Numbered from the stretch's first letter, positions 41,629 to 49,859 are shown. The stretch: DNA of 57,243 nt from Halobacteriales archaeon QS_8_69_26 (GCA_003023195.1 PXRX01000002.1:2583-59825); one strand, 5' to 3'. The notes: generated by a model not told the origin, from the sequence alone. Numbers and translations: made by a program.

Positions 41629-43011
41629 GTGTCACGCGTGACTGAGGAACGCTCCAACCGACGCGACGGGTCGAGCGACCCCGACGACGTCGAGGCGGTA
41701 GACGGAAGCACGGACCGGGCGAACGGGCGAACTGACGGGCGGATCGGCCGGCGATCGGTGCTGAAGGCGATCGGTGCGAGCGCGGCCGTCGGCGCCGGAC
41801 TGTTCTCCGTGCCGGCGGCGGCGACCGCCGGCCCGGAGGGTGTGCCAGTGACGCCCGACGAGACTGAGGTCCCAAACCCCGACGTCCAGGTCCGGAAGGT
41901 CGCCAGGGACGTCCAGGAACTGTCCCGGCACTACCCGGTGTTGACCCTTCCGGAGGACACCGTCCTGGGGTACATCGACGACAGCGGTCTCTCGGGCCGG
42001 GAACGCGGGGAGGCCCGGAAGGCGCTGGCCGACCTCCGGAGCGAGTTCCCGGTGAAGCGAGAACGCGAGGGCAACGTCACGTGGCTGACCCTCGCGAACG
42101 ACCGCGGCCGTGGCACGCCCAGCCAGGAACACGCCGACAAGTTCGAGATAGCCGGGACGGCGTTCGCGAAGGGTGCCACGGGGCTGGCCGACGACGAAGG
42201 CCCCTCGATCCAGCAGTGGGGCAACATCCACCGGAAGATGACCCGCAACGCCTGCGAGGAAATGGGCGTTAGCTCCGACACGGCAGACGAGATAGCCGCC
42301 TACGCCGACGACCCCGACGACCCGGACGTCGACATCGGCGTCCCCAGCTGGATCCCCCACGCCGACACCGTCGAGGACGGCCTGGAACACGCCCTCAACG
42401 AGTTCGTCCACCACTTCGGGCAGTACTACGACGAGGACGCGTTCGAGGTCTACCACGACGACGACCACGCAGAGTCCCTCGGAGCCGTCGGGGGTGCCCC
42501 GACGGCGGCCGACTGGCACATGGACCGGGCCCACTCCTACTGCTGCTCCTCGGAGAACGAGTTCCTCGGGAAGGCGACCCACTACCCCCAGGACATGGGC
42601 GTCCCACTCCACACCGGGATGGGCTGGGAACAGGTGAACCTCGAGATCTATTACGACGTGTGGTCGCTCAGTTACGACTACGACTTCGACCCAATGTACT
42701 GGCTCCACAGCGAGTACGAGGAGTTCGTCTCCGACAACTGGTCGTACTTCGAGTACGACTACGAGTCACACTGCGGCGACGACTGCTTCTACTACTACCC
42801 CATCGACGACGTCGAGCAGTCCGTCCGGGACCTCGCCGCCTACACCGGGGACTACTCCTACGAGGTCTACCACCGGATCGTGGACGAGGGCGACGTCGAC
42901 TGGTCGAACTGGTCATCCGACACGCGGAGCTACATGTTCGACATCACGGAGAACTGCCTCAACGAGACCGGTCACTACACTCGCGGGTTCATCCACGACG
43001 TCAAGTGGTGA
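41629..43011 (+). CDS. Tat-exported zinc-dependent phospholipase C/S1-P1 nuclease-like protein
   Basis: This is a 460-residue exported protein. The Tat signal is IGRRSVLKAIGASAAVGAG (Arg41-Arg42). The zinc site pattern of phospholipase C and P1 nuclease is visible: His318-x3-Asp322-x5-His328 in ATHYPQDMGVPLHTG, then His360-x3-Glu364 in WLHSEYEEF. A helix NEFVHHFGQYYDEDAF precedes them. The region after 270 is very rich in Tyr, Asp and Trp. The GTG at 41629 is used; GTG at 41638 is also possible. An AT-rich promoter (AAAATAGTAATC near 41590) lies ~35 bp upstream. It may hydrolyse phospholipids or nucleic acids outside the cell. Confidence 0.78.
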   Translation: MSRVTEERSNRRDGSSDPDDVEAVDGSTDRANGRTDGRIGRRSVLKAIGASAAVGAGLFSVPAAATAGPEGVPVTPDETEVPNPDVQVRKVARDVQELSRHYPVLTLPEDTVLGYIDDSGLSGRERGEARKALADLRSEFPVKREREGNVTWLTLANDRGRGTPSQEHADKFEIAGTAFAKGATGLADDEGPSIQQWGNIHRKMTRNACEEMGVSSDTADEIAAYADDPDDPDVDIGVPSWIPHADTVEDGLEHALNEFVHHFGQYYDEDAFEVYHDDDHAESLGAVGGAPTAADWHMDRAHSYCCSSENEFLGKATHYPQDMGVPLHTGMGWEQVNLEIYYDVWSLSYDYDFDPMYWLHSEYEEFVSDNWSYFEYDYESHCGDDCFYYYPIDDVEQSVRDLAAYTGDYSYEVYHRIVDEGDVDWSNWSSDTRSYMFDITENCLNETGHYTRGFIHDVKW

Positions 43012-43108
43012 GCAACGTCAGGTTCGCCAGGTAGGCGGTGGCGTCCGCTTCTCGCTTCCGACTGTCCGATCGTCTTCTCCCCGGCCCTCGTTCGTTTCGT
43101 CCAGGTAG

Positions 43109-43549
43109 TCACTCCCCGCCCGGAGCGCCGTCGGGCAGCCATGTCTCGTGGAGGTGGATCCACTCGACGCCGTTGGGCGCGTCGTCGGCCGCCCGGAAGA
43201 CGGCAGTGCTGTACCGCTCCGTCCACGCCGCCCCGGGGGTCGGTCGCTGGTGTTCCTCGTAGGTCACCAGGCAGGCCGCCTCGTCGCCGAATGCGAACCG
43301 CGAGTCCAGGTCCGCGACGCGTATCGAGAAGTCGTCGCCGGCGCTCCCGTGGGCGGCTTCCATGTCCCCCAGGATCGCAGCGCTCGACCGGGTCTCCCCG
43401 GAGGGAGACGTTATCTCGAAGTCATCGGCGAGGGCGCTCCGGGCGCGGTCGTAGGTCCCGTCGTCGTCGGGGATCCGACCCGCCAGCCAGTCCTCGATGA
43501 ACTCGTGGAACTCGACGACCTCACGTTCGGCACGGTCGGCGATGGTCAT
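43109..43549 (-). CDS. SnoaL/NTF2-like protein
   Basis: This is a 146-residue protein with the cone-shaped NTF2/SnoaL fold. It starts with a helix, VVEFHEFIEDWLAGRIPDDD, then LADDFEITSPSGETRSSAAI, and ends YSTAVFRAADDAPNGVEWIH followed by LHETWLP. Family members include polyketide cyclases, isomerases and small-molecule binders; no catalytic residues can be assigned. It is convergent with the exported phospholipase-like gene. Confidence 0.75.
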   Translation of the reverse strand: MTIADRAEREVVEFHEFIEDWLAGRIPDDDGTYDRARSALADDFEITSPSGETRSSAAILGDMEAAHGSAGDDFSIRVADLDSRFAFGDEAACLVTYEEHQRPTPGAAWTERYSTAVFRAADDAPNGVEWIHLHETWLPDGAPGGE

Positions 43550-43676
43550 GGGTCGGGCTTGCGCCGGACGGGACTTGTAGGTCCCGGGTGTCGTCGGACG
43601 CCCCGTTCGGGTCCGTCGATGGTTGTCCGCCTCCGGTCGGCTCCGTCAGTCGTGGACCCGCATCCGAGTGGATCCC

Positions 43677-43886
43677 TCAGACCACGTCCCGGCGCTCGCG
43701 GAGTTTCTCCTTGTGGTCCACCCTGCGGTAGGGCACCAGCAACAGGAGGGAGCCGTCGCCCGCCTCGACGAGTTCGCGCCCGTCGTCGACGTCGCTCACG
43801 CAGGACCGCCAGTCGCCGTTCTGGAGGCGCTCGACCACCTCGCTCGGCGTGTAGACCCGGCCGTTGGAGGCGACGAAGACCGCCAT
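43677..43886 (-). CDS. Small protein of unknown function
   Basis: This is a 69-residue protein starting MAVFVASNGRVYTPSEVVER at 43886, immediately after the stop of the gene upstream, so it belongs to a two-gene unit. It is mixed alpha/beta and ends in a charged helix (RRVDHKEKLRERRDVV). No family was recognised. Small partners of the upstream HTH-type protein are common in haloarchaeal genomes. Confidence 0.6.
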   Translation of the reverse strand: MAVFVASNGRVYTPSEVVERLQNGDWRSCVSDVDDGRELVEAGDGSLLLLVPYRRVDHKEKLRERRDVV

Positions 43887-44396
43887 CTATCCGGCGTCGG
43901 ACCGGCCCCCGTCGGGGGACGCGGACACCGGATCGGCCCCGGTCCCCAGGGCGTCGATCCGGTCGCGAACGCTGCAGGTCGTGTCACCGTGCGTGCTGGG
44001 AGCGACGAACGCGAGGTCGTCGCCCCGATACTCGGCCAGTGCCCGCACTGGCAGCACCTGCACGGTGTAGGACTCGTCGGTGACGGCCGAGGTGGCCTCG
44101 CGGGTCCGGAAGTACGGCGTCAGCTCCCTGTCCCGCCTCGCGGCCCACTCGCGGAACGACGCGACAGTGTCCAGTACCTCACGTGCCCGCTCGGTCCGTG
44201 CGGCGGTCGTCGAGGTTCCGACCGCCTTCCCCCACAGCCGGACCGAGCGATCCGATAGCACCCCGTCCCGGACCAGCGAGTCGAGTCGTTCGACCGACTC
44301 CCTGCAGGCGCTCTCGGCGGCGACGGGCGAGGACGACCGCACCCACAGTTCCACGCGGCGTTGCTCCACTGTGTCGTTGTGGTCGGAGTTCGGCAC
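43887..44396 (-). CDS. Haloarchaeal conserved protein (HTH-domain family type)
   Basis: This is a 169-residue protein started at GTG 44396 (VPNSDHNDTVEQRRVELWVR), with a GGGGAG Shine-Dalgarno-like stretch about 8-13 bases upstream. It has LDSLVRDGVLSDRSVRLWGK, then FREWAARRDRELTPYFRTRE, YTVQVLPVRALAEYRGDDLA and FVAPSTHGDTTCSVRDRIDA. These blocks recur in a haloarchaea-specific family usually annotated as HTH-domain proteins of unknown role. TATA-like sequences near 44470-44485 (AATTATATTTG) and 44495 (CTATATATTG) precede it. It forms a unit with the 69-residue protein downstream. Confidence 0.68.
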   Translation of the reverse strand: MPNSDHNDTVEQRRVELWVRSSSPVAAESACRESVERLDSLVRDGVLSDRSVRLWGKAVGTSTTAARTERAREVLDTVASFREWAARRDRELTPYFRTREATSAVTDESYTVQVLPVRALAEYRGDDLAFVAPSTHGDTTCSVRDRIDALGTGADPVSASPDGGRSDAG

Positions 44397-44532
44397 GCTG
44401 TGTCTCCCCTCGTTCGCGGCGACGGACGGTCACGCCTAAAGCCTTGCTTCGATCGACATAGATTCTCACAGAATTATATTTGATCTATCGAGTCTATATA
44501 TTGCCGACGGTGGCCGCCGGACGCCCCGCCGG

Positions 44533-44817
44533 TCAGGGACCCTCGCTCGTCAAGATCCGCAGGTCGGAGCGGGGGTAGCCGATGCAGGTCAGGGCGTACC
44601 CCCGCTGGATCTCGGGTTCGGTCAGCGCCGCGCCCTCGCTCTGGTCGATGTCGCCCTCGACGCGGGCCGAGCAGATGGTGCAGATGCCCATCAGACAGCT
44701 GTAGGGGATCTCGACGTCGGCCTCCAGGGCGGCGTCGAGGACGTACTCGTCGGCGGCACAGTCGATGGTCCGCCCCTCCTCGACGAACTCCAGGGTGTAC
44801 GTGTCGGGGTCGCTCAT
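44533..44817 (-). CDS. 2Fe-2S ferredoxin (plant type)
   Basis: This is a 94-residue ferredoxin with cluster ligands Cys41, Cys46, Cys49 (SCLMGICTIC) and Cys78 (ALTCIGYP). It is shorter than the major haloarchaeal ferredoxin (about 129 residues), lacking its N-terminal acidic insertion, and resembles the small ferredoxins used by monooxygenases or reductases. Its start abuts the stop of the GNAT gene upstream, so the two are cotranscribed. The redox partner is not visible nearby. Confidence 0.92.
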   Translation of the reverse strand: MSDPDTYTLEFVEEGRTIDCAADEYVLDAALEADVEIPYSCLMGICTICSARVEGDIDQSEGAALTEPEIQRGYALTCIGYPRSDLRILTSEGP

Positions 44818-45312
44818 TCAGAGTTCCGTCTCGTAGACGACCTCCATCGGTTCCATGCCCAGGTCCTCGTAGAGGGCCGCCTCCGCGACGCCGTGAAGGA
44901 CGTGGTACCGGTAGAACGGGAGGTCACGCTCCCGGAACCAGGTTTCGGCGGCCCCGACGAGGGCGGTGCCAATCCCCTTTCGGCGGAACTCCGGGTCGAC
45001 GAAGTGCCCGTACAACTGTCCGTGCTGGCCGAACTTGAACACGGGGTGGCCACCACCGACACGTACCTCGACCACTCCCATCACGTCGCCGTCGCGTTCG
45101 GCCAGCAGTACGTCCCCCCGCGAGGAGTTGACGAGGCTGTTCGTGAAGTAGTCCCGCCAACGGTCGCGTCCGCCCTCCTGGATGAGGTAGCGGTCGTCGT
45201 AGCTCGCCAGGACGGCTGCGTACTCGTTCCAGAGTCGCTCGACGGCGTCGGCGTCGTCCTCGACTGCGACCCGCACCCGGCCGTCCGCGAGGTCGGTGTC
45301 GAACTCCCGCAT
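44818..45312 (-). CDS. GNAT-family N-acetyltransferase
   Basis: This is a 164-residue GNAT protein with ATG at 45312 (MREFDTDLADGRVRVAVEDD). The acetyl-CoA motif is YGHFVDPEFRRKGIGTALVG (R-R-K-G-I-G), followed by AETWFRERDLPFYRYHVLHG and VAEAALYEDLGMEPMEVVYE. The structure is complete. The acceptor substrate is unknown. It is directly upstream of the ferredoxin gene with no intergenic base, so the two are probably coupled. Confidence 0.87.
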   Translation of the reverse strand: MREFDTDLADGRVRVAVEDDADAVERLWNEYAAVLASYDDRYLIQEGGRDRWRDYFTNSLVNSSRGDVLLAERDGDVMGVVEVRVGGGHPVFKFGQHGQLYGHFVDPEFRRKGIGTALVGAAETWFRERDLPFYRYHVLHGVAEAALYEDLGMEPMEVVYETEL

Positions 45313-45394
45313 GGTCGAACCGACGGTCGGAGGGACCGTAGTTGTTCCTCGGAACGCGACCGGTGGGGACCCCTCCGTAGATGATCGGGATCGC

Positions 45395-46561
45395 TCACCC
45401 GTCGAACGACTCCGCGATCCGCCGGTAGATCCGGTAGCACCGCTCCAGGACGGCGAGGGAGACGCTCTCGTCGTCGGTGTGGGCCTCGCCCGGTCGTGCG
45501 GGACCGCAGACCACGCACTCGGTGCCGGCCGACGAGAGCCACCCGGCGTCGGTCGCGTGGGGCTTGACGACGTGTTGGGGAGTGTCCTCGTCGGCGACGT
45601 GTTCGGGGGTACCACCGGCGTCCGGATCGCCCGATGACCCGGCAGCCTCGCGGGCGGCCGCGAGGGCGGCGTCGGCGAAGGCCCGGTCATCGCAGGCCAT
45701 CGGCGGGAGGTCCTGGTCGACGGTCCACTCGACGCCCTCGATTTCCTCGACGGCGGCCAGGTCGGCGCGGTCACCCGGGACCGTCCGTTCGTCGACGACC
45801 ACCGAACACCGGTCGGGGATCACGTTCCAGGCGTCCCCGCCCTCCATGCCGGTGACGGTGAGGCTCCCGGTGACCTCCCGGTCGACGAGTCCGATCCGCG
45901 CCGACGGGGGGGACAACTCCCGGAGGACGTCGACGGCGTCGCAGGCGCGGTAGACCGCGTTCACGCCGGCCTCGGGTTCGGAGGCGTGGGCGCTCTCGCC
46001 GCGGGCGACGACGGTCGACCCCCGCCGGCCCTTGTGGGCGACCGCGACGTCGGTGACGCCGGGGGCGGAGTAGCCCGTCGACCCCTCGCCGACGACGGCG
46101 TAGTCGGGGGAGAAGCCCTCGTCGATCGCGTGACGCGCCCCCTCGCCGCCCGTCTCCTCGCCGACGAACGACGCGAAAACGAGGTCGAGGCGCGGGTCGG
46201 CGTCCCGGAAGGCGCACATCGCGGCCGCCACTGCCCCTTTCATGTCGGCGGTCCCCCGGCCGTAGAGCCGTCCGTCCCGCTCCTCGACCCGGTACTCGTC
46301 GCCCGCGACCTGGGACTCGTCGGGCGGCACGACGTCGTGGTGGCCCACCAGCGCGAGGGTCGGGGGATCGGGCTCGCTACCCGCGGTCCTCTCTGATCCG
46401 GAACGGCGTGCGATCACGTTCCCGACCCCGTCGCGGGTCACCGCGGCGTCCGTCTCGGCCCGGAGCCACTCCTCGATTCGGTCGCCGGCCGCCGTCTCGT
46501 CCTCGTGACTGGGGATCGCGACCAGTTCGCGGGTCAGCGATCCCACCTCCGCTCGGTCCAT
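45395..46561 (-). CDS. M20-family metallopeptidase (ArgE/DapE/ACY1 type)
   Basis: This is a 388-residue M20 peptidase/deacylase. The ATG at 46561 (MDRAEVGSLTRELVAIPSHE) is preferred; one at 46588 would add nine residues. Metal ligands are seen in GHHDVVPPD (His), YGRGTADMKGAVAA (Asp), GEETGGEGA (catalytic and bridging Glu), VGEG and KPHATDAGW (His). An insertion rich in Gly and Asp (SGDPDAGGTPEHVADED) precedes the last His. It hydrolyses amide bonds of N-acyl amino acids or peptides in the cytosol. It is divergent from the alkaline-phosphatase-superfamily gene. Confidence 0.87.
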   Translation of the reverse strand: MDRAEVGSLTRELVAIPSHEDETAAGDRIEEWLRAETDAAVTRDGVGNVIARRSGSERTAGSEPDPPTLALVGHHDVVPPDESQVAGDEYRVEERDGRLYGRGTADMKGAVAAAMCAFRDADPRLDLVFASFVGEETGGEGARHAIDEGFSPDYAVVGEGSTGYSAPGVTDVAVAHKGRRGSTVVARGESAHASEPEAGVNAVYRACDAVDVLRELSPPSARIGLVDREVTGSLTVTGMEGGDAWNVIPDRCSVVVDERTVPGDRADLAAVEEIEGVEWTVDQDLPPMACDDRAFADAALAAAREAAGSSGDPDAGGTPEHVADEDTPQHVVKPHATDAGWLSSAGTECVVCGPARPGEAHTDDESVSLAVLERCYRIYRRIAESFDG

Positions 46562-46682
46562 GTGACCGTCGGGGGGCGGGACCGACATGAAGGATCGGGG
46601 ATCGACGTGCAGTGAACGGCCGGGTGGTCGCTCCGCCGGGGATCCGAACCGCTTTTGCCCGGGCCGCTCCCCCCGGGAGACG

Positions 46683-47591
46683 ATGGGAACGGTCCGCGAA
46701 CTGGCGGGCGAGGCGGTCCGCAACCTCCGGTACGGCGGGCCATCGGTGGTACTGGAACTGCTGGCCCGGACTTACCTCACCTACGGCCGCCGGATGGACG
46801 GCGAGAACGCCTACGACCGCGAGTGGGACCTGCTCGTGGTGCTGGACGCCTGCCGGGCGGACCTGATGGCGGCGGCCGCGCCCGACCACGACTGGATCCC
46901 CGAGGATCCGGAGACGACGGTGGCGCTCGGGGGCACCTCGACGGAGTGGCTGGACCGGACCTTCGGGGACCTCCCCGACGACGTCCTCGCGGGGACGGCC
47001 TACGTCACCGGAAACCCCTACTCGGACTCCCACATAGAGCACGACCGGTTCGGCCTCGTCGACGAGGTGTGGCGGTACGCCTGGGACGACGACCTCGGAA
47101 CCATCCCCGCCCGACCGATCACCGACCGGACCATCGAGGCCTGCCGCCGCGGCGAGTTCGACCGCGTCGTGGCACACTACATGCAACCGCACTTCCCCTG
47201 CGTGCCCTGCGAGGACGCCGGCGGCGGGATGGACCTGGAATCGTTCGGCGAGGAACCGGTGTCGGTGTGGGAGGAACTGCGGTTCGGCCGCCGGACCCGG
47301 GCCGACATCTGGGCGGACTACCTCGCCAATTGCCACTACGCCCTGGAGGAAGTCGAACTCCTCCTGGAGAACGTCGACGCCGCCGTCGCGGTGACCGCCG
47401 ACCACGGCAACGCCATGGGGGAGTGGCACCTCTACGGCCACGTCGAACGGGTCGCCCTGCCCGCCCTCCGGGAGGTCCCCTGGGTCGAGGCGGCGGCGAC
47501 CGACCGCGGGACCCACGACCCCGCCGAGTACGACCGCGGGCGGGCGGACGACGAGGTGACCGACCGACTGGAGGCCCTGGGCTACCGGTGA
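46683..47591 (+). CDS. Alkaline phosphatase-superfamily (sulfatase-like) protein
   Basis: This is a 302-residue cytosolic-looking protein. The first metal site appears as LLVVLDACRADLM (Asp-Ala-Cys-Arg), resembling sulfatase and phosphopentomutase-like N-termini. The second is TADHGNAMGEW, the Asp-His-Gly metal-binding motif of the superfamily. MQPHFPCVPCEDAG lies in between. The start at 46683 (MGTVRELAGEAV) is the first in-frame ATG downstream of the divergent promoter region. Related haloarchaeal genes often lie near glycosylation loci, but substrate and role are unknown. Confidence 0.78.
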   Translation: MGTVRELAGEAVRNLRYGGPSVVLELLARTYLTYGRRMDGENAYDREWDLLVVLDACRADLMAAAAPDHDWIPEDPETTVALGGTSTEWLDRTFGDLPDDVLAGTAYVTGNPYSDSHIEHDRFGLVDEVWRYAWDDDLGTIPARPITDRTIEACRRGEFDRVVAHYMQPHFPCVPCEDAGGGMDLESFGEEPVSVWEELRFGRRTRADIWADYLANCHYALEEVELLLENVDAAVAVTADHGNAMGEWHLYGHVERVALPALREVPWVEAAATDRGTHDPAEYDRGRADDEVTDRLEALGYR

Positions 47592-47650
47592 TCCCGGCGG
47601 GCCGACGGGTAGGTTTCCCCGGGGAAAGGTCGGCGTCGGGTGATCGCCGT

Positions 47651-47670
47651 TTACAGTAAAATTACTGTAA
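47651..47670. promoter_or_regulatory. TTACNGTAA double palindrome between convergent genes
   Basis: TTACAGTAAAATTACTGTAA has two perfect half-sites 11 bp apart. It ends 2 bp before the aroD stop codon region and lies 60 bp after the stop of the plus-strand gene. There is no start codon facing it on either side, so a promoter operator role does not explain this copy; termination, insulation or chromosome organisation are alternatives. Confidence 0.78.
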
Positions 47671-47672
47671 CG

Positions 47673-48350
47673 TCACCGCAACCGATCGACCAGTTCGGCC
47701 AGGGTCGCCAGGTCGTACTGGCCGGGTGCGGTCGCCTGCGCGGGGACGACCGGCGCGTAGCCGATCCGCGAGCCGTAGGCTGGCGCGACGGCGCGGGTGT
47801 GCCGGCCGGCCTCGCCCATCGCCATCGTCGCCACGCGGTTGCCGGCGCTGGCCTGGCGCCAGGTCACGGTGAGCAACTGCAGGGCGTCGCCGGGGTCCTC
47901 GGCGGTCACCGCGAGTTTCGCCACGTCGCCGCGTTCGGCGGCCGCCCCGAGTACGCTGCCCATCCGCTCGGGGGAGGGCGTCCCCTCGAAGTCGTGCACG
48001 GAGACGACCGTATCGACTCCAGCCTCGTCCAGGTCCGAGAGGAGGTCCTCGCCCGCCGGCGAGTCCGCGACTCCCAGTTCCACGTCGACGGCCGCAACCG
48101 CAGGCTCCCGGGCGGCCGTCCGCAGGCGATCCCGTCGTTCTTCGCCCGGTGGTGAGTCGCCACCCTCCACGTCGATCCGGTCCGTGGCAATGATGGGCAG
48201 GTCGCCGTCGTAGTCGGCCAGGGCCGCCAGGGGGTCGGCGGCGAGATCCATCCGGAACTCCACGGCGTCGGCGTGTTCGCGTGCCGCGGGTTCCTCCGAG
48301 AGATCGGCCGTGACGCCCGCGAGCACGAACGACTCGAACGACAGGTCCAT
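47673..48350 (-). CDS. aroD: 3-dehydroquinate dehydratase type I
   Basis: This is a 225-residue class I dehydroquinase (shikimate pathway, 3-dehydroquinate to 3-dehydroshikimate). ATG at 48350 (MDLSFESFVLAGVTADLSEE) is used. The barrel has AVEFRMDLAADPL, VSVHDFEGTPSPERM, and the Schiff-base lysine in VAKLAVTAEDPGDALQLL. VATMAMGEAGRHTRAVAPAY and the closing PVVPAQATAPGQYDL match the family C-terminus. It is a single gene with about 500 bp before tfb. Confidence 0.94.
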   Translation of the reverse strand: MDLSFESFVLAGVTADLSEEPAAREHADAVEFRMDLAADPLAALADYDGDLPIIATDRIDVEGGDSPPGEERRDRLRTAAREPAVAAVDVELGVADSPAGEDLLSDLDEAGVDTVVSVHDFEGTPSPERMGSVLGAAAERGDVAKLAVTAEDPGDALQLLTVTWRQASAGNRVATMAMGEAGRHTRAVAPAYGSRIGYAPVVPAQATAPGQYDLATLAELVDRLR

Positions 48351-48853
48351 ACTCACAGGGCGGGACGGGAGCGGAAAAATGGCGGGGACCATTCGGGATC
48401 GATAGCTCGCGTCCGGTTCCAGAACGGCCGGTACCGCGTGGAAAGCCCCCGACGCGCTGGACCCGCCGCGGCTCGCTGCGCTCCTCGCCTCACTCGCTCG
48501 GCTGCGGTGCTTTCTTCGCCGGGGCGGGGTCCGGCGCGTCGGCCCCTTTCATTCCCGCCCGTGATCGGATTCTCGGCCTCGCGACTCGTCTCGGATCCCC
48601 CGCCTCGCGACTCGTCTCGGATCCCCCGCTTCGCGACTCGTCTCGGATCCCTCGGGCCGTGACTCGCGCCGGATCCCCGGCCGAGTGTGGGGTCCCCGGA
48701 CCTCCCCGCCCGGTCGCCGCGGGTTCGCGCCCGCCCTCACTGCCGTTCGGACGGGCGCGAGCGGGCCGACCGGGCGCTTCCTCTCGGGGGGATCGGCCGA
48801 GCGGAGCGGTCGCTTCCGTGTCGGGGGAACGTCGAAGAATTCGGTGGTGACCG
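48351..48853. other. Intergenic region with 26-bp tandem repeats
   Basis: This gap of about 500 bp lies between aroD and tfb and has no convincing gene. At 48579, 48605 and 48631 begin three 26-bp units (core TCGCGACTCGTCTCGGATCC). The part at 48465-48520 is rich in CTCGCTGCGCTCC-type alternations. Both flanking genes are on the minus strand, so this is the 3' region of tfb and the promoter region of aroD. Confidence 0.7.
48579..48656. repeat. Three tandem 26-bp repeats
   Basis: Units at 48579-48604, 48605-48630 and 48631-48656 share TCGCGACTCGTCTCGGATCC followed by C(C/T)-rich ends. There are no spacers and no open frame of note. They lie 3' of tfb. Confidence 0.88.
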
Positions 48854-49804
48854 TCAGGCCGCGCCGATGGACTCCTCGGCCTCGAGGAGTTCGTGGTAGC
48901 GGTTGCGGATCGTGACCTCGGAGATGTCGGCGACCTCGCTCACCGCGGCCTGGGTGGTCTTCTCGTTGGTGAGCAGGGCGGCGGCGTAGACGGCGGCCGC
49001 GGCGAGTCCGACGGGCGACTTGCCCGAGTGGACGCCCTTCTCCTTGGCGTTCCGGAGCAGTGCGCGGGCCCGGTGCTCGGCCTCGTCGGAGAGTTCGAGG
49101 CCGGAGGCGAAGCGGGGCACGTAGCTCTCGGGGTCGGCGGGCTGGATCTCGAGGTTCAGTTCCCGGACGACGTAGCGGTAGGTGCGTGCGATCTCGTTCT
49201 TCTCGACGCGGGAGACCTCGCTTATTTCGTCGAGGCTCCGGGGAACGCCCGCCTGGCGTGCCGCCGCGTAGGTGCAGGCGGTGGCGACGCCCTCGATGGA
49301 GCGGCCGGGCAGGAGGTTCTCGTCCAGCGCCCGGCGGTAGATCACCGAGGCGGTCTCGCGGACGTTCTCGGGGAGGCCGAGCGCCGATGCCATCCGGTCG
49401 ATCTCGCCGAGGGCCTGCTTGAGGTTGCGCTCCTTGGAGTCGCGGGTCCGGAACCGCTCGTTCCAGGTGCGCAGCCGCTGCATCTTCTGGCGCTGGCGGC
49501 TGGAGAGGGACTTGCCGTAGGCGTCCTTGTCCCGCCAGTCGATGTTGGTCGACAGCCCCTTGTCGTGCATCGTCTGGGTCGTCGGCGCACCGACGCGGGA
49601 CTTCTCGTTCTTCTCCTTCGTGTCGAACGCGCGCCACTCGGGACCGCGGTCGATCTCGTCGGTCTCGACGACCAGGCCGCAGTCCTGGCATACTGACTCT
49701 GCACCGCTGGCGACGATCCGGCCCCCGCACTCGGGACAGGAGACCCGCTCGTCTTCGGTCTCCTGTTCGGGGGCACGCGTTCGGGCTTGTTCTCGTTCGG
49801 TCAT
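48854..49804 (-). CDS. tfb: Transcription initiation factor IIB
   Basis: This is a 316-residue TFB. The zinc ribbon uses Cys23, Cys26, Cys39, Cys42 (SCPECGG...VCQDCG), followed by the B-finger WRAFDTKEKNEKSRVGAPTT and two cyclin repeats (ALGLPENVRETASVIYRRAL and GKSPVGLAAAAVYAAALLTN). The ATG at 49804 is chosen (MTEREQARTRAPE). TFB recognises the BRE next to the TATA box and recruits RNA polymerase. Haloarchaea have several paralogs, so the number of this one cannot be told. Its own TATA is flanked by an inverted repeat. Confidence 0.95.
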   Translation of the reverse strand: MTEREQARTRAPEQETEDERVSCPECGGRIVASGAESVCQDCGLVVETDEIDRGPEWRAFDTKEKNEKSRVGAPTTQTMHDKGLSTNIDWRDKDAYGKSLSSRQRQKMQRLRTWNERFRTRDSKERNLKQALGEIDRMASALGLPENVRETASVIYRRALDENLLPGRSIEGVATACTYAAARQAGVPRSLDEISEVSRVEKNEIARTYRYVVRELNLEIQPADPESYVPRFASGLELSDEAEHRARALLRNAKEKGVHSGKSPVGLAAAAVYAAALLTNEKTTQAAVSEVADISEVTIRNRYHELLEAEESIGAA

Positions 49805-49834
49805 TGGTGTTGGAGGGGAGGGCAACCGCTACCG

Positions 49835-49859
49835 GGGTGTGTCTTTTTTTAAAACACCC
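49835..49859 (-). promoter_or_regulatory. tfb promoter: TATA within GGGTGT...ACACCC inverted repeat
   Basis: The run GTCTTTTTTTAAA (49841-49853) is the only AT-rich stretch upstream of tfb, about 36-48 bp before the ATG, and serves as TATA on the minus strand. It is bracketed by GGGTGT (49835-49840) and ACACCC (49854-49859), an inverted repeat that could bind a regulator or form a hairpin. Autoregulation of tfb is only an inference. Confidence 0.6.
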
